This document shows, piece after piece, positions 1 through 5,677 of a DNA stretch of 5,677 nucleotides. The DNA comes from Candidatus Omnitrophota bacterium. GTDB taxonomy: Bacteria > Omnitrophota > Gorgyraeia > Zapsychrales > Zapsychraceae. Location of the stretch: contig DAOWBD010000070.1 of the NCBI GenBank assembly GCA_030634235.1, positions 1 through 5,677 of the forward strand, written 5' to 3'. Numbering within the stretch: position 1 is the stretch's first letter; the number at the start of each line of letters is the position of its first letter. The translations under genes were made by a program, and so were the position numbers. The notes below the pieces were generated by a model. It saw nothing but the letters and a program-made list of their open reading frames with translations, was not told the DNA's origin and made no database searches.

Positions 1-91
1 CGGCTAAAACAGGCAAGGGCGCAGGCTTATATTTCACCGCTTCCAGTTGCCGGTCATTCAAATTAGCAAAAATATCATTACTTTTATTCAT
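1..91 (-). CDS. UvrD/PcrA/Rep-type superfamily 1 DNA helicase, N-terminal fragment (cut by window edge)
   Basis: An ATG at 89-91 opens a frame that stays open for 30 codons to the left edge. The translation begins MNKSNDIFANLNDRQ and continues EAVKYKPAPLPVLA, with the next codon starting with G. The LNDRQLEAV stretch (residues 11-19) matches the Q motif that starts UvrD/PcrA/Rep helicases (typical form LNxxQxxAV). The PLPVLA(G) that follows is where the Walker A loop (AGAGSGKT) begins in this family, but that loop lies outside the window. Family knowledge: these are ATP-driven 3'-5' helicases acting in excision repair and replication restart; some relatives (AddA/RecB type) also have nucleases. 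An in-frame TGA at 98-100, nine bases before the ATG, excludes a longer N terminus. No clear Shine-Dalgarno sequence precedes the start. With so little of the protein visible, the subfamily cannot be decided. Confidence 0.82.
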   Translation of the reverse strand, partial: MNKSNDIFANLNDRQLEAVKYKPAPLPVLA

Positions 92-201
92 TATAGATCA
101 CAATTTTTATTTTTTTAGACGAAAAAGATGCCTTATTCTAACGTCAAACGATTCTTTGAACAAGACAAAACTTGACCGGGGAAATGACTGGAAGCGCTGC
201 T
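92..201. other. Intergenic gap between mscL and the helicase gene
   Basis: These 110 bases separate the mscL stop from the helicase start. The part nearest the helicase is AT-rich, with runs of A and T around 101-117. The only inverted repeat seen is a weak 5-bp one (TCAAA/TTTGA, about 144-159) with a six-base loop. It has no GC-rich stem and no T-run directly behind it, so no intrinsic terminator can be called. The helicase gene may therefore be read through from the upstream operon, or started from a local promoter. No small gene was found here. Confidence 0.6.
135..163 (-). promoter_or_regulatory. Weak candidate promoter for the helicase gene
   Basis: On the minus strand a TAGAAT at 140-135 matches five of six bases of the bacterial -10 consensus TATAAT. 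It lies 17 bases after TTGTTC (163-158), which shares only TTG with the -35 consensus. A better -35 match, TTGACG, sits at 147-142, but no good -10 follows at the right distance. The helicase ATG would lie about 44 bases downstream of the -10. The AT-rich setting raises the chance of a random match. Confidence 0.25.
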
Positions 202-669
202 CTAGCCTTCAGTGGTGCTCAACTCAGATGTGCAGAACGGACAGCGCGTTGCCTTGATGGAAATGCTTGTAAAACAGTACTGACATGACTTTTGCGTGGG
301 CGCAACCGAGGTAACATCCTCTTTGCGCTTAAGGCGGTTGACTTGCTTGACAAGAAAAAACACACAGAACGCAACAATAATAAATGAGAGAATTGCATTT
401 AAAAAGATGCCATAATTTAATGTCGCGGCCCCTGCGGCCTGCGCTTCGGCGAGCGTCGCATAGGACTTGCCGGAAAGATTGATGAAATGACTTGAGAAAT
501 CGATCCCTCCGATCAAGACTCCGACGGGAGGCATGACAACGTCCTGAACAAGCGAATTAACGATCTTTCCGAAGGCAGCCCCAATAATGATCCCGACCGC
601 CATGTCGATCACATTTCCCCTGACGGCAAATTCCTTGAACTCCTGAAACACCTCAAGCTTCTTTTTCAT
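202..669 (-). CDS. mscL: Large-conductance mechanosensitive channel MscL with C-terminal zinc ribbon
   Basis: A 155-residue inner-membrane channel of the MscL family, which opens under membrane tension to release solutes during hypo-osmotic shock. The N-terminal signature is clear: FKEFAVRGNVIDMAVGIIIG (residues 11-30) followed by AAFGKIVNSL is nearly collinear with E. coli MscL. The gate positions E. coli L19, G22 and V23 correspond to M23, G26 and I27. TM1 spans about 20-50 and ends in the conserved MPP (46-48); TM2 spans about 88-110. The periplasmic loop (about 56-86) is longer than in E. coli and contains an Ala-rich stretch (AEAQAAGAA). E. coli MscL has 136 residues and ends in an amphipathic bundle helix; here the tail carries CxxC-10-CxxC (C129, C132, C143, C146), a likely zinc ribbon. 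The start is supported by a Shine-Dalgarno-like AGGGA nine bases upstream. The gene begins 12 bases after the DUF4340 gene and is probably co-transcribed with it. Confidence 0.96.
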   Translation of the reverse strand: MKKKLEVFQEFKEFAVRGNVIDMAVGIIIGAAFGKIVNSLVQDVVMPPVGVLIGGIDFSSHFINLSGKSYATLAEAQAAGAATLNYGIFLNAILSFIIVAFCVFFLVKQVNRLKRKEDVTSVAPTQKSCQYCFTSISIKATRCPFCTSELSTTEG

Positions 670-678
670 AATATTCGT

Positions 679-683
679 TCCCT
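679..683 (-). promoter_or_regulatory. Ribosome binding site of mscL
   Basis: AGGGA on the minus strand lies nine bases before the mscL ATG and overlaps the TAG stop of the DUF4340 gene (684-682). This arrangement suggests that translation of mscL can be coupled to the gene before it. Confidence 0.55.
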
Positions 684-2127
684 AAGGAAGGACATTTTGA
701 AGCGCGGTCACATGAGCCTTTGAAACGCAATAATCCTGGTCGCCCCCGACCAGCCTCAAGAAATGGCATTCCTTTCCGTTCTCCAACGCGGCATCTTTAC
801 TGATCGTATATTTTTGCGTTTCACCATTCTTAGTAAGGCTCATGGTCAGCGCCCCTTTAGGCAAAGAAACTGACGGCGAAACCGCTTCGAGATTCATATC
901 TTTTATTTTCGTGATCATTTCTTTCACTTTTGACGTTTCGACCGCTTCGCCATCCGAAGTCTGCCAGACAACTTCTTCTTTAGCCTCTGGATCTTCCACA
1001 TCATCCCCAGCGGATGCGTCGACCGCCGCGGGCGGGACCATCTTTAGCGCGCTGAACTTCTTTTTGCTGTCCAGATCATGGATCTCTATCCCGTCGACAT
1101 TGCCCTCTTCGACTTTTAATGGATTACTCGCAAAAATATCACCCTGTTGTTTTTCACGATTATCGAACGTCGAAACAGGCACAAGATAAAAATATCCGGC
1201 CCCCTCCTGCTTGACATAATAGTTCTTTTCCTCTTCGTCTTTGGCTCCGCGTACAAGCTTGACTTCACCGCCGCTTTCCAATGTAAAGGTCCCTGTCCAT
1301 CCCGGAACATCAAAGACCCCGGAGACATCAGGCGCGATGACATCCCGCGCATAGGTGCCGTTGAATTTCTCGACCATGGATTTGATCTTTGCGGCGCTCA
1401 AACCAAACGCATACGGTTTAACGCTTTGCCACTTTTTATTCTCGTCAACAAGCTTCTTTCGAATATCCATAACGGTTTCCTGCGATCCGTTCACAGCCTG
1501 CGTGATCGCAACGCCGATAATATCGTCAGCCGCAAGATGCGCAATGCGCTTATCAACCCATTTTGTCGTGTCCAGCTTCTGATCTTCGCCCTCACCGATC
1601 ACTCCAAGAGTCCCTAAGAGATTTTCATTAACGACATAAACAGCATTTGTCCCACCGAACCGGACAAAATTGTTTTGATAGCCAACTTTGTGCGTTCCGA
1701 CAACAACATGAATATTTTTAGCCTCTCCCTGCCGCAGTTCAACATGAACGCCTTCGTCATCGCCGATACCGTAATCGCTGAACAGCCCTTTTTTATCGGA
1801 TCTCAACTCACCTTTAAGCTGATCAAGCTTCTCTAAAACCGGCGTAATCGTTTTCTCATTAGCATGAACGCCATAGCGCGTCTTGACGATCCACTCACCG
1901 TTCTCTTTCGCTAAATGAACATTTTCCAAGTCACCGTCATCTTCGGCTTGAGCACCGCCTAACCTCAAGACGATATCAGAAAGACCGTCAATGTTAACCG
2001 GAGGGACAATGATATCGACGATCTCCTCCGTCGTAGGAATCTTGGGTTTGATGCTTTTCTTGACAAAGACAAGACCCACCAGAATGGCAAAAACAATACA
2101 AAGAATAATTAAGCTTTTTTTGTTCAT
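682..2127 (-). CDS. DUF4340-domain protein, membrane-anchored accessory protein of the ABC system
   Basis: A 481-residue protein of no proven function. A short MNKK head is followed by one hydrophobic segment (about 5-22), so most of the chain should be anchored and extracytoplasmic. The pattern of a Trp after a charged turn, then a helix with KI/TI and EKL, then paired strands and a Y-x-V strand fits DUF4340, often found beside GldG-like genes. This pattern occurs three times (about 76-176, 230-323 and 385-481; W79, W233, W388). An Ala/Asp/Glu-rich linker (about 366-385) precedes the third copy. Two cysteines, C454 and C467, lie in the last module and could form a disulfide. Start choice: the frame is open 44 codons further upstream (to 2259), but that stretch overlaps the preceding gene and would put a charged non-secretory peptide before the membrane segment. 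The ATG at 2127 has GGAG eight bases upstream and sits five bases after the preceding stop. Confidence 0.85.
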   Translation of the reverse strand: MNKKSLIILCIVFAILVGLVFVKKSIKPKIPTTEEIVDIIVPPVNIDGLSDIVLRLGGAQAEDDGDLENVHLAKENGEWIVKTRYGVHANEKTITPVLEKLDQLKGELRSDKKGLFSDYGIGDDEGVHVELRQGEAKNIHVVVGTHKVGYQNNFVRFGGTNAVYVVNENLLGTLGVIGEGEDQKLDTTKWVDKRIAHLAADDIIGVAITQAVNGSQETVMDIRKKLVDENKKWQSVKPYAFGLSAAKIKSMVEKFNGTYARDVIAPDVSGVFDVPGWTGTFTLESGGEVKLVRGAKDEEEKNYYVKQEGAGYFYLVPVSTFDNREKQQGDIFASNPLKVEEGNVDGIEIHDLDSKKKFSALKMVPPAAVDASAGDDVEDPEAKEEVVWQTSDGEAVETSKVKEMITKIKDMNLEAVSPSVSLPKGALTMSLTKNGETQKYTISKDAALENGKECHFLRLVGGDQDYCVSKAHVTALQNVLP

Positions 2128-2132
2128 CCTTT

Positions 2133-4652
2133 TTACTCCGCGCTGATAGCTAATAGTTTGAGATATTGTTCTTTTTCTTTTTTGCGCAGTACCGCCCGGA
2201 TACTGCCTAGAATAATAACGATGAGTGGCACCAAGAATATGGTCATGAAGCGGTACCACAGCTTTTGCATTTTATTAACCGTTTTGATCGAGCGACTGAT
2301 CGGCCGGTGCCCGCGAATCTTGATCAACTCGCCGCCGAGTGTCAAGGCATCAACAGAATTAATGAACAGATTCGCCATGCCGCCGTTTCGGATAATATCC
2401 TCTTCGAACATCTTCGAGCAGCCCATGACCAGCAACTTGCCCGGTTTTAAGGTTAAAGCCTCATCCTCCTTCTCTTCCACAATAGACTCGTCAACAGACT
2501 CGTCGACAGATTCATCCTCGCCTTCTTCTTTTGGCCATTGAGGAACCGCTTTGCCTTTGTAGGCATTCGGAAACTGTCCTTCCAACAATACGCCCAATGT
2601 CTGGTCGCCTTCATACCCTAGGGACCCTTTCTGAAGGTCTTCAGGCTTAAGGGCTCCTCCCGCGTGTTCAACAAGCCAGCTTTGATCACTGGAAGAAAAT
2701 AACGTCGTCTGCTTCAATTTTAGTTCTTGAACTTTAACCTCTTCTACCTCCAAAGCTGATCCCCATAAATAGAGAAACCGCGACAGACGTCCCGTGATGG
2801 AAACATCCTCGTTGACGTTCTCTTCGCTGATCAAAACCTGTATGGGAGTTTTCACCGGCATGGAAACTTCAAACGGCCCGAATCCCATCGACCCGCTAAT
2901 AGAGATTGTGTCGTTTTGCTCATCCATAAGAAGTTTTTCGCTGATCTTAACGCCATAATCCCCGATCAATTCATTAAGGCCGTGATTAATCTTATTCGGA
3001 GTGATCCTGACCCCTTGCCTGCCGGCCGTTTGATAGTTGTAGACATATCCCTGCGCCGCAATGATCACATTGCCGCCTCCGGCGAGAAAACGGTCGATCT
3101 CATATCGCTGACGGTCATTGAGTTCTTCCGGAGCAACGAGGATCAGCGTATCGATGTCGTCGGGAATCGGCTCCTCTTCCGTCAGCCGGATCCTGTACAC
3201 CTCATAATCTTCATAGCGCATGACCGCGTCAAGATAACGGAACTTATCTTCCCTGTATTGATCGGGAAGCGTCTGCCCGAGCTGTTTTAACATCTGCTGG
3301 ATCCGGGCATCCGCCTGTTTGTCCGTATAAGGAGCCACTAAAGCGACCTTTGGCGTTTTGTCCAAAGTCATCCGGAAAATGCGCGAAACAAGTTCATACT
3401 CAAGATTATTCAGGTTCCCCGGGATGATACGGGGAATGATCGCCTCATCCTTCTCCTTGTACGCAATAGCAATGGCAGAATAGATCAGCTTGATACCAAG
3501 CTCATCCTGTTCAATGCTGCGCACCTGAAAGGGCGCGATCCCTTTTTTCTGAAGTTTGTCCTCAAGAGAATCTTCGCTTTTATTTTCTTCGGCTTGCTGG
3601 TGAATCGTTTCCATGTGGAATACTTTGTAGGAAAGATTCCCACCGGAGAAAACCTGAAGCTCATCAAGCCGGTCGGTAACATCCTGCTCTAAAGTCTTCA
3701 GTGCCGTCGGCATGCTTTCCACCGGCGAAATGTAGACCTTGACCAGAACAGGAGCCTTAAGCCCCTCTACAATCTTCTTTGTTGATTCCGTAACGGTATA
3801 GAGTTTATTCTCGGTCAAGTCATAGCGCCCCAGAGAGATATCCATGAATAACAAGTTGATCACCATGCTGATCGCAATGCAGATCCCAACCGCCGTCGAG
3901 AAAAAAACCTTAGCTTTCGGCCGTAACCGGTCCTCGATCGAAAAAACATTGAGGACCAAAAAAACGGTCGTCATAACAATAAAGTAGAGAATATCCCGGT
4001 TGTCGATTACGCCTTTTTGAAAACTTTCGAAATGGCGCGTCATTCCGAAATTGGCCTTCAAGAAACTTCCCACGCCGGGAAGCCATCCGTCAACAATTCC
4101 CGCCATAAAATCAAGCCCAGAGAGGTAAAAGAAAAAGCAGGCGATCATGGCAATAATAAAGGAAACAATCTGATCTTTACAAAGCCCTGAGACAAAGATT
4201 CCAACGCTCAGGAAAAAAGCCCCGATAAAGAGCGCCCCTAAATATCCGCCCATGATCGGCCCAATATCCGGTTTGCCAACCAAGAGCAACATCACCGGAA
4301 CTAATAACGTCCCAGCCAGCGTCAACAAATAGAATATCAGCCCTGCAAAAAACTTTCCGAGGACCAGCTTGTAAGTTTCCATTGGAAATGTCAGAAGTAA
4401 TTCGAATGTGTTTCCCCTTTTTTCCTCAGCCCAAAGGCGCATGGTGATGGCAGGAATAAATACACATAGAATAATGGGAAAAAGGCTGAAAAAGTAGCGC
4501 ATATCGGCATTGCCAACCAAGAAAAACTGGGACATGAACATCGCATTGATCAGCGTCACAAAAACAACAATGAAGATATACGCAATGGGAGAATTAAAGT
4601 AAGAAAATAATTCCCGTGTGAATATCGATGTGCCGTTACCTTTTTTGCTCAT
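2133..4652 (-). CDS. Fused ABC-2 permease (GldF-like) and GldG-like auxiliary protein
   Basis: An 839-residue membrane protein combining two subunits that are separate in Bacteroidota. Residues 1-240 form an ABC-2 type permease with six likely membrane segments (about 24-46, 55-73, 103-127, 137-158, 162-180, 222-238). The hallmark RLWAEEKRGNTFELLLTFP (72-90) corresponds to the GldF-type R-x-x-AEE-R-x-GT-x-ELLLT-x-P motif. A seventh segment (about 250-270) then leads into LGRYDLTENKLYTV (274-287), the typical opening of GldG/ABC_transp_aux proteins. A large extracytoplasmic part follows. It includes a Rossmann-like, GATase-like region (about 435-535) with KVALVAPYT, DTLILVAPEEL and GGGNVIIAAQG. 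An acidic insert (709-730) contains three DES(V/I) units. The chain closes with LLVMGCSKMF (740-749), a last membrane segment (about 802-820) and a basic tail. The start has AGGAGG seven bases upstream and follows the ATPase gene by 26 bases. The transported substrate is unknown. Confidence 0.9.
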   Translation of the reverse strand: MSKKGNGTSIFTRELFSYFNSPIAYIFIVVFVTLINAMFMSQFFLVGNADMRYFFSLFPIILCVFIPAITMRLWAEEKRGNTFELLLTFPMETYKLVLGKFFAGLIFYLLTLAGTLLVPVMLLLVGKPDIGPIMGGYLGALFIGAFFLSVGIFVSGLCKDQIVSFIIAMIACFFFYLSGLDFMAGIVDGWLPGVGSFLKANFGMTRHFESFQKGVIDNRDILYFIVMTTVFLVLNVFSIEDRLRPKAKVFFSTAVGICIAISMVINLLFMDISLGRYDLTENKLYTVTESTKKIVEGLKAPVLVKVYISPVESMPTALKTLEQDVTDRLDELQVFSGGNLSYKVFHMETIHQQAEENKSEDSLEDKLQKKGIAPFQVRSIEQDELGIKLIYSAIAIAYKEKDEAIIPRIIPGNLNNLEYELVSRIFRMTLDKTPKVALVAPYTDKQADARIQQMLKQLGQTLPDQYREDKFRYLDAVMRYEDYEVYRIRLTEEEPIPDDIDTLILVAPEELNDRQRYEIDRFLAGGGNVIIAAQGYVYNYQTAGRQGVRITPNKINHGLNELIGDYGVKISEKLLMDEQNDTISISGSMGFGPFEVSMPVKTPIQVLISEENVNEDVSITGRLSRFLYLWGSALEVEEVKVQELKLKQTTLFSSSDQSWLVEHAGGALKPEDLQKGSLGYEGDQTLGVLLEGQFPNAYKGKAVPQWPKEEGEDESVDESVDESIVEEKEDEALTLKPGKLLVMGCSKMFEEDIIRNGGMANLFINSVDALTLGGELIKIRGHRPISRSIKTVNKMQKLWYRFMTIFLVPLIVIILGSIRAVLRKKEKEQYLKLLAISAE
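2136..2139 (-). promoter_or_regulatory. Ribosome binding site that fixes the DUF4340 start
   Basis: GGAG on the minus strand lies inside the last two sense codons of the fusion gene (its stop is TAA at 2135-2133) and eight bases before the ATG at 2127. This supports the 481-residue start over the longer frame and implies translational coupling between the two genes. Confidence 0.65.
2481..2516 (-). repeat. Three tandem 12-bp units coding for DESV/DESV/DESI
   Basis: Three consecutive 12-base units on the minus strand encode residues 713-716, 717-720 and 721-724 of the fusion protein. The units GACGAGTCTGTT and GACGAGTCTATT differ by one base; the first, GATGAATCTGTC, differs at third codon positions. 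The repeat is in frame, so copy-number change would not shift the reading frame. It lies in an acidic stretch just before the last conserved strand, probably an exposed flexible linker. Confidence 0.85.
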
Positions 4653-4659
4653 ATTTCAT

Positions 4660-4665
4660 CCTCCT
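4660..4665 (-). promoter_or_regulatory. Ribosome binding site of the permease-GldG fusion gene
   Basis: A perfect AGGAGG lies seven bases before the ATG at 4652, inside the 26-base gap after the ATPase gene. Its strength and spacing decide the start. Confidence 0.85.
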
Positions 4666-4678
4666 AAAAATAGCTCTA

Positions 4679-5638
4679 TCAGACAAGAGTTTTTCCCTTC
4701 TTGTTTTTTGACAATAACGCAATAAACATATCCTCTAAATTAAAGGTGCGCTCGCTAAGAGTCTTGACGGGCCAGCCCTTTTCTTTATTGAGCATGTCAA
4801 TTTCCCGCCAGATCTCTTCCGACTGGAAAGAACTTTTGATCTCAAAGGTCACGAACCCTTCAGACGTTTGCTCCACGAACAAAATATCTTTGGCCGAACG
4901 GAGCCCCGAAAGAGCCCTCTCGACGGCCATTTTCTCCTCTTTGACAGTCAGCACATGGCATCGGTATTTCATCGCGTCCTCGGCTAATTCTTCCCGGGTT
5001 CCCTGCGAAACGATCTTTCCTTCATTAATGATAACAATGCGGTCGGCCAAGACTTCAGCTTCTTTGAGGATATGTGTCGAGAAAATAATGGTTTTTTCTT
5101 TGGCGAGCTCTTTAACTAAACGGCGAATGCCGATGATCTGAAGCGGGTCCAGCCCCGACGTGGGCTCGTCGAGAATAAGAACTTTCGGATCATGGATCAG
5201 GGCTTGGGCAAGCCCGACACGCTGGCGGTACCCTTTTGAGAGCTCATGCATGCCATGCTTCCAAACAGAGGCGATACCGCAAACTTCGCGGAGCCACTTA
5301 AATCTTTTGTCAAGAGCGGGACCGCTGATCCCGCGCGCATTACCGACAAAGGCAAAGTATTCATCCACGCGCATGTCCATATAAAGAGGTACATTCTCCG
5401 GCAGATATCCGACCATCTCCCTCACCTGCAACGGATTCCCGAGAATATCATTCCCGCCTATCTGCGCAGTCCCCTGGCTTGGATAGATAAACGTCGTCAA
5501 GATCTTCATCAATGTCGATTTTCCAGCGCCATTGGGCCCCAAAAGTCCTAGAATGCCCTCTTCACCGACGGAAAAAGAGACATTATCAAGGGCCACCGTA
5601 GAACCATAATTCATCGAAATGTTCTTAATTTCTATCAT
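4679..5638 (-). CDS. GldA-like ABC transporter ATP-binding protein
   Basis: A 319-residue cytoplasmic ATPase that should drive the neighbouring ABC-2 permease. All nucleotide-binding motifs are visible: Walker A GPNGAGKST (34-42), a Q-loop region VGYLPENVPLY (76-86) with Glu81 where many ABC proteins have Gln, signature LSKGYRQR (133-140) in place of LSGGQ, Walker B VLILDEPT (153-160), D-loop SGLD (161-164) and switch His189 in STHIL. The LPEN and LSKGYRQRVGLAQAL forms are characteristic of the GldA/CcmA-type branch of ABC ATPases. The C-terminal 95 residues form a small alpha/beta accessory domain ending in LEDMFIALL, the usual close of ABC-2 type ATPases. Length is close to the family norm (about 300-320). 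The start follows AGGAGGAG, and an in-frame TGA at 5668-5666 excludes a longer form. The gene appears to open the operon. Whether the substrate is lipid, polysaccharide or protein cannot be read from the ATPase. Confidence 0.95.
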   Translation of the reverse strand: MIEIKNISMNYGSTVALDNVSFSVGEEGILGLLGPNGAGKSTLMKILTTFIYPSQGTAQIGGNDILGNPLQVREMVGYLPENVPLYMDMRVDEYFAFVGNARGISGPALDKRFKWLREVCGIASVWKHGMHELSKGYRQRVGLAQALIHDPKVLILDEPTSGLDPLQIIGIRRLVKELAKEKTIIFSTHILKEAEVLADRIVIINEGKIVSQGTREELAEDAMKYRCHVLTVKEEKMAVERALSGLRSAKDILFVEQTSEGFVTFEIKSSFQSEEIWREIDMLNKEKGWPVKTLSERTFNLEDMFIALLSKNKKGKTLV

Positions 5639-5640
5639 AG

Positions 5641-5648
5641 CTCCTCCT
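5641..5648 (-). promoter_or_regulatory. Ribosome binding site of the ATPase gene
   Basis: AGGAGGAG lies two bases before the ATG at 5638, with the AGGAGG core four bases away. It is a strong but slightly close Shine-Dalgarno sequence and supports the chosen start. Confidence 0.8.
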
Positions 5649-5668
5649 GAAATATGTGTGAACTTTCA

Positions 5669-5674
5669 TCTATA
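5669..5674 (-). promoter_or_regulatory. Possible -10 box ahead of the transporter operon
   Basis: TATAGA on the minus strand matches four of six bases of the -10 consensus and lies about 30 bases before the ATPase ATG, a reasonable leader length. The matching -35 would be outside the window, so this is only a hint that the operon starts here. Confidence 0.2.
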
Positions 5675-5677
5675 AAA

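Noticed and set aside
144..159. Possible terminator hairpin after mscL
   Set aside because: The stem is only five AT-rich base pairs and is not followed directly by a T-run on the minus strand.
192..197. AGCGCT palindrome just after the mscL stop
   Set aside because: It is a six-base self-complementary site without a loop or extended arms, expected by chance.
1147..1617. Plus-strand open frame of 156 codons opposite the DUF4340 gene
   Set aside because: It is antisense to a well-supported coding region, its translation shows no recognisable domain, and other frames here are open in the same way.
2128..2259. N-terminal extension of 44 residues on the DUF4340 protein
   Set aside because: It lies almost wholly inside the coding end of the fusion gene, is charged and polar ahead of a membrane anchor, and has no better ribosome site than the ATG at 2127.
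2158..2541. Plus-strand open frame of 127 codons with an acidic Ser/Asp-rich end
   Set aside because: The Ser/Thr/Asp repeat at its end is only the antisense reading of the DESV repeat in the fusion gene.
4636..4659. Seven-codon open frame starting at an ATG directly behind AGGAGG, overlapping the fusion gene start out of frame
   Set aside because: The ATG touches the Shine-Dalgarno core with no spacer, so initiation there is unlikely; the in-frame ATG at 4652 has the normal seven-base spacing.
4701..5141. Plus-strand open frame of 146 codons opposite the ATPase gene
   Set aside because: It is a shadow of the ATPase gene, whose motifs are all intact on the other strand; the translation is Ser-rich without any family pattern.

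Overview
The window is bacterial chromosomal DNA, densely packed, with every convincing gene on the minus strand, so transcription runs from the right edge to the left. ATG starts, strong AGGAGG-type ribosome sites and very short gaps point to an ordinary bacterium. The gene set (a gliding-type ABC transporter with a fused GldF/GldG-like membrane subunit, a DUF4340 protein and an MscL with a C-terminal zinc ribbon) resembles what is seen in poorly cultured Gram-negative lineages such as the PVC/Omnitrophota or Deltaproteobacteria-like groups. That assignment is inference only; nothing here fixes the taxonomy.

Layout, in transcription order. (1) 5638-4679: GldA-like ABC ATPase. (2) 4652-2133: an 839-residue membrane protein that joins an ABC-2 permease (GldF-like) to a GldG-like auxiliary domain. 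(3) 2127-682: a membrane-anchored DUF4340 protein of 481 residues; the longer 525-residue reading is rejected because a better start lies right behind the stop of gene 2. (4) 669-202: MscL, the large-conductance mechanosensitive channel, whose usual C-terminal helix is replaced by a four-cysteine zinc ribbon. (5) 91-1: the first 30 codons of a UvrD/PcrA/Rep-type DNA helicase, cut by the window edge. Genes 1-4 are separated by 26, 5 and 12 bases and probably form one transcript. A gap of 110 bases (92-201) separates mscL from the helicase gene; it holds a weak promoter candidate and no convincing terminator.

How they may work together: the ATPase would power the membrane part of the fusion protein, while the large GldG-like part and the DUF4340 protein both lie outside the cytoplasmic membrane and could bind a substrate or the cell wall. 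In Bacteroidota the related GldA/GldF/GldG proteins are associated with gliding and surface-protein function, but the substrate of the homologues found in other phyla is not established. The most interesting observations are the permease-GldG fusion, a threefold internal repeat of one module in the DUF4340 protein, an acidic DESV repeat in the fusion protein, and the zinc-ribbon MscL closely linked to the transporter. No CRISPR array, tRNA, rRNA, insertion sequence or phage gene was seen.
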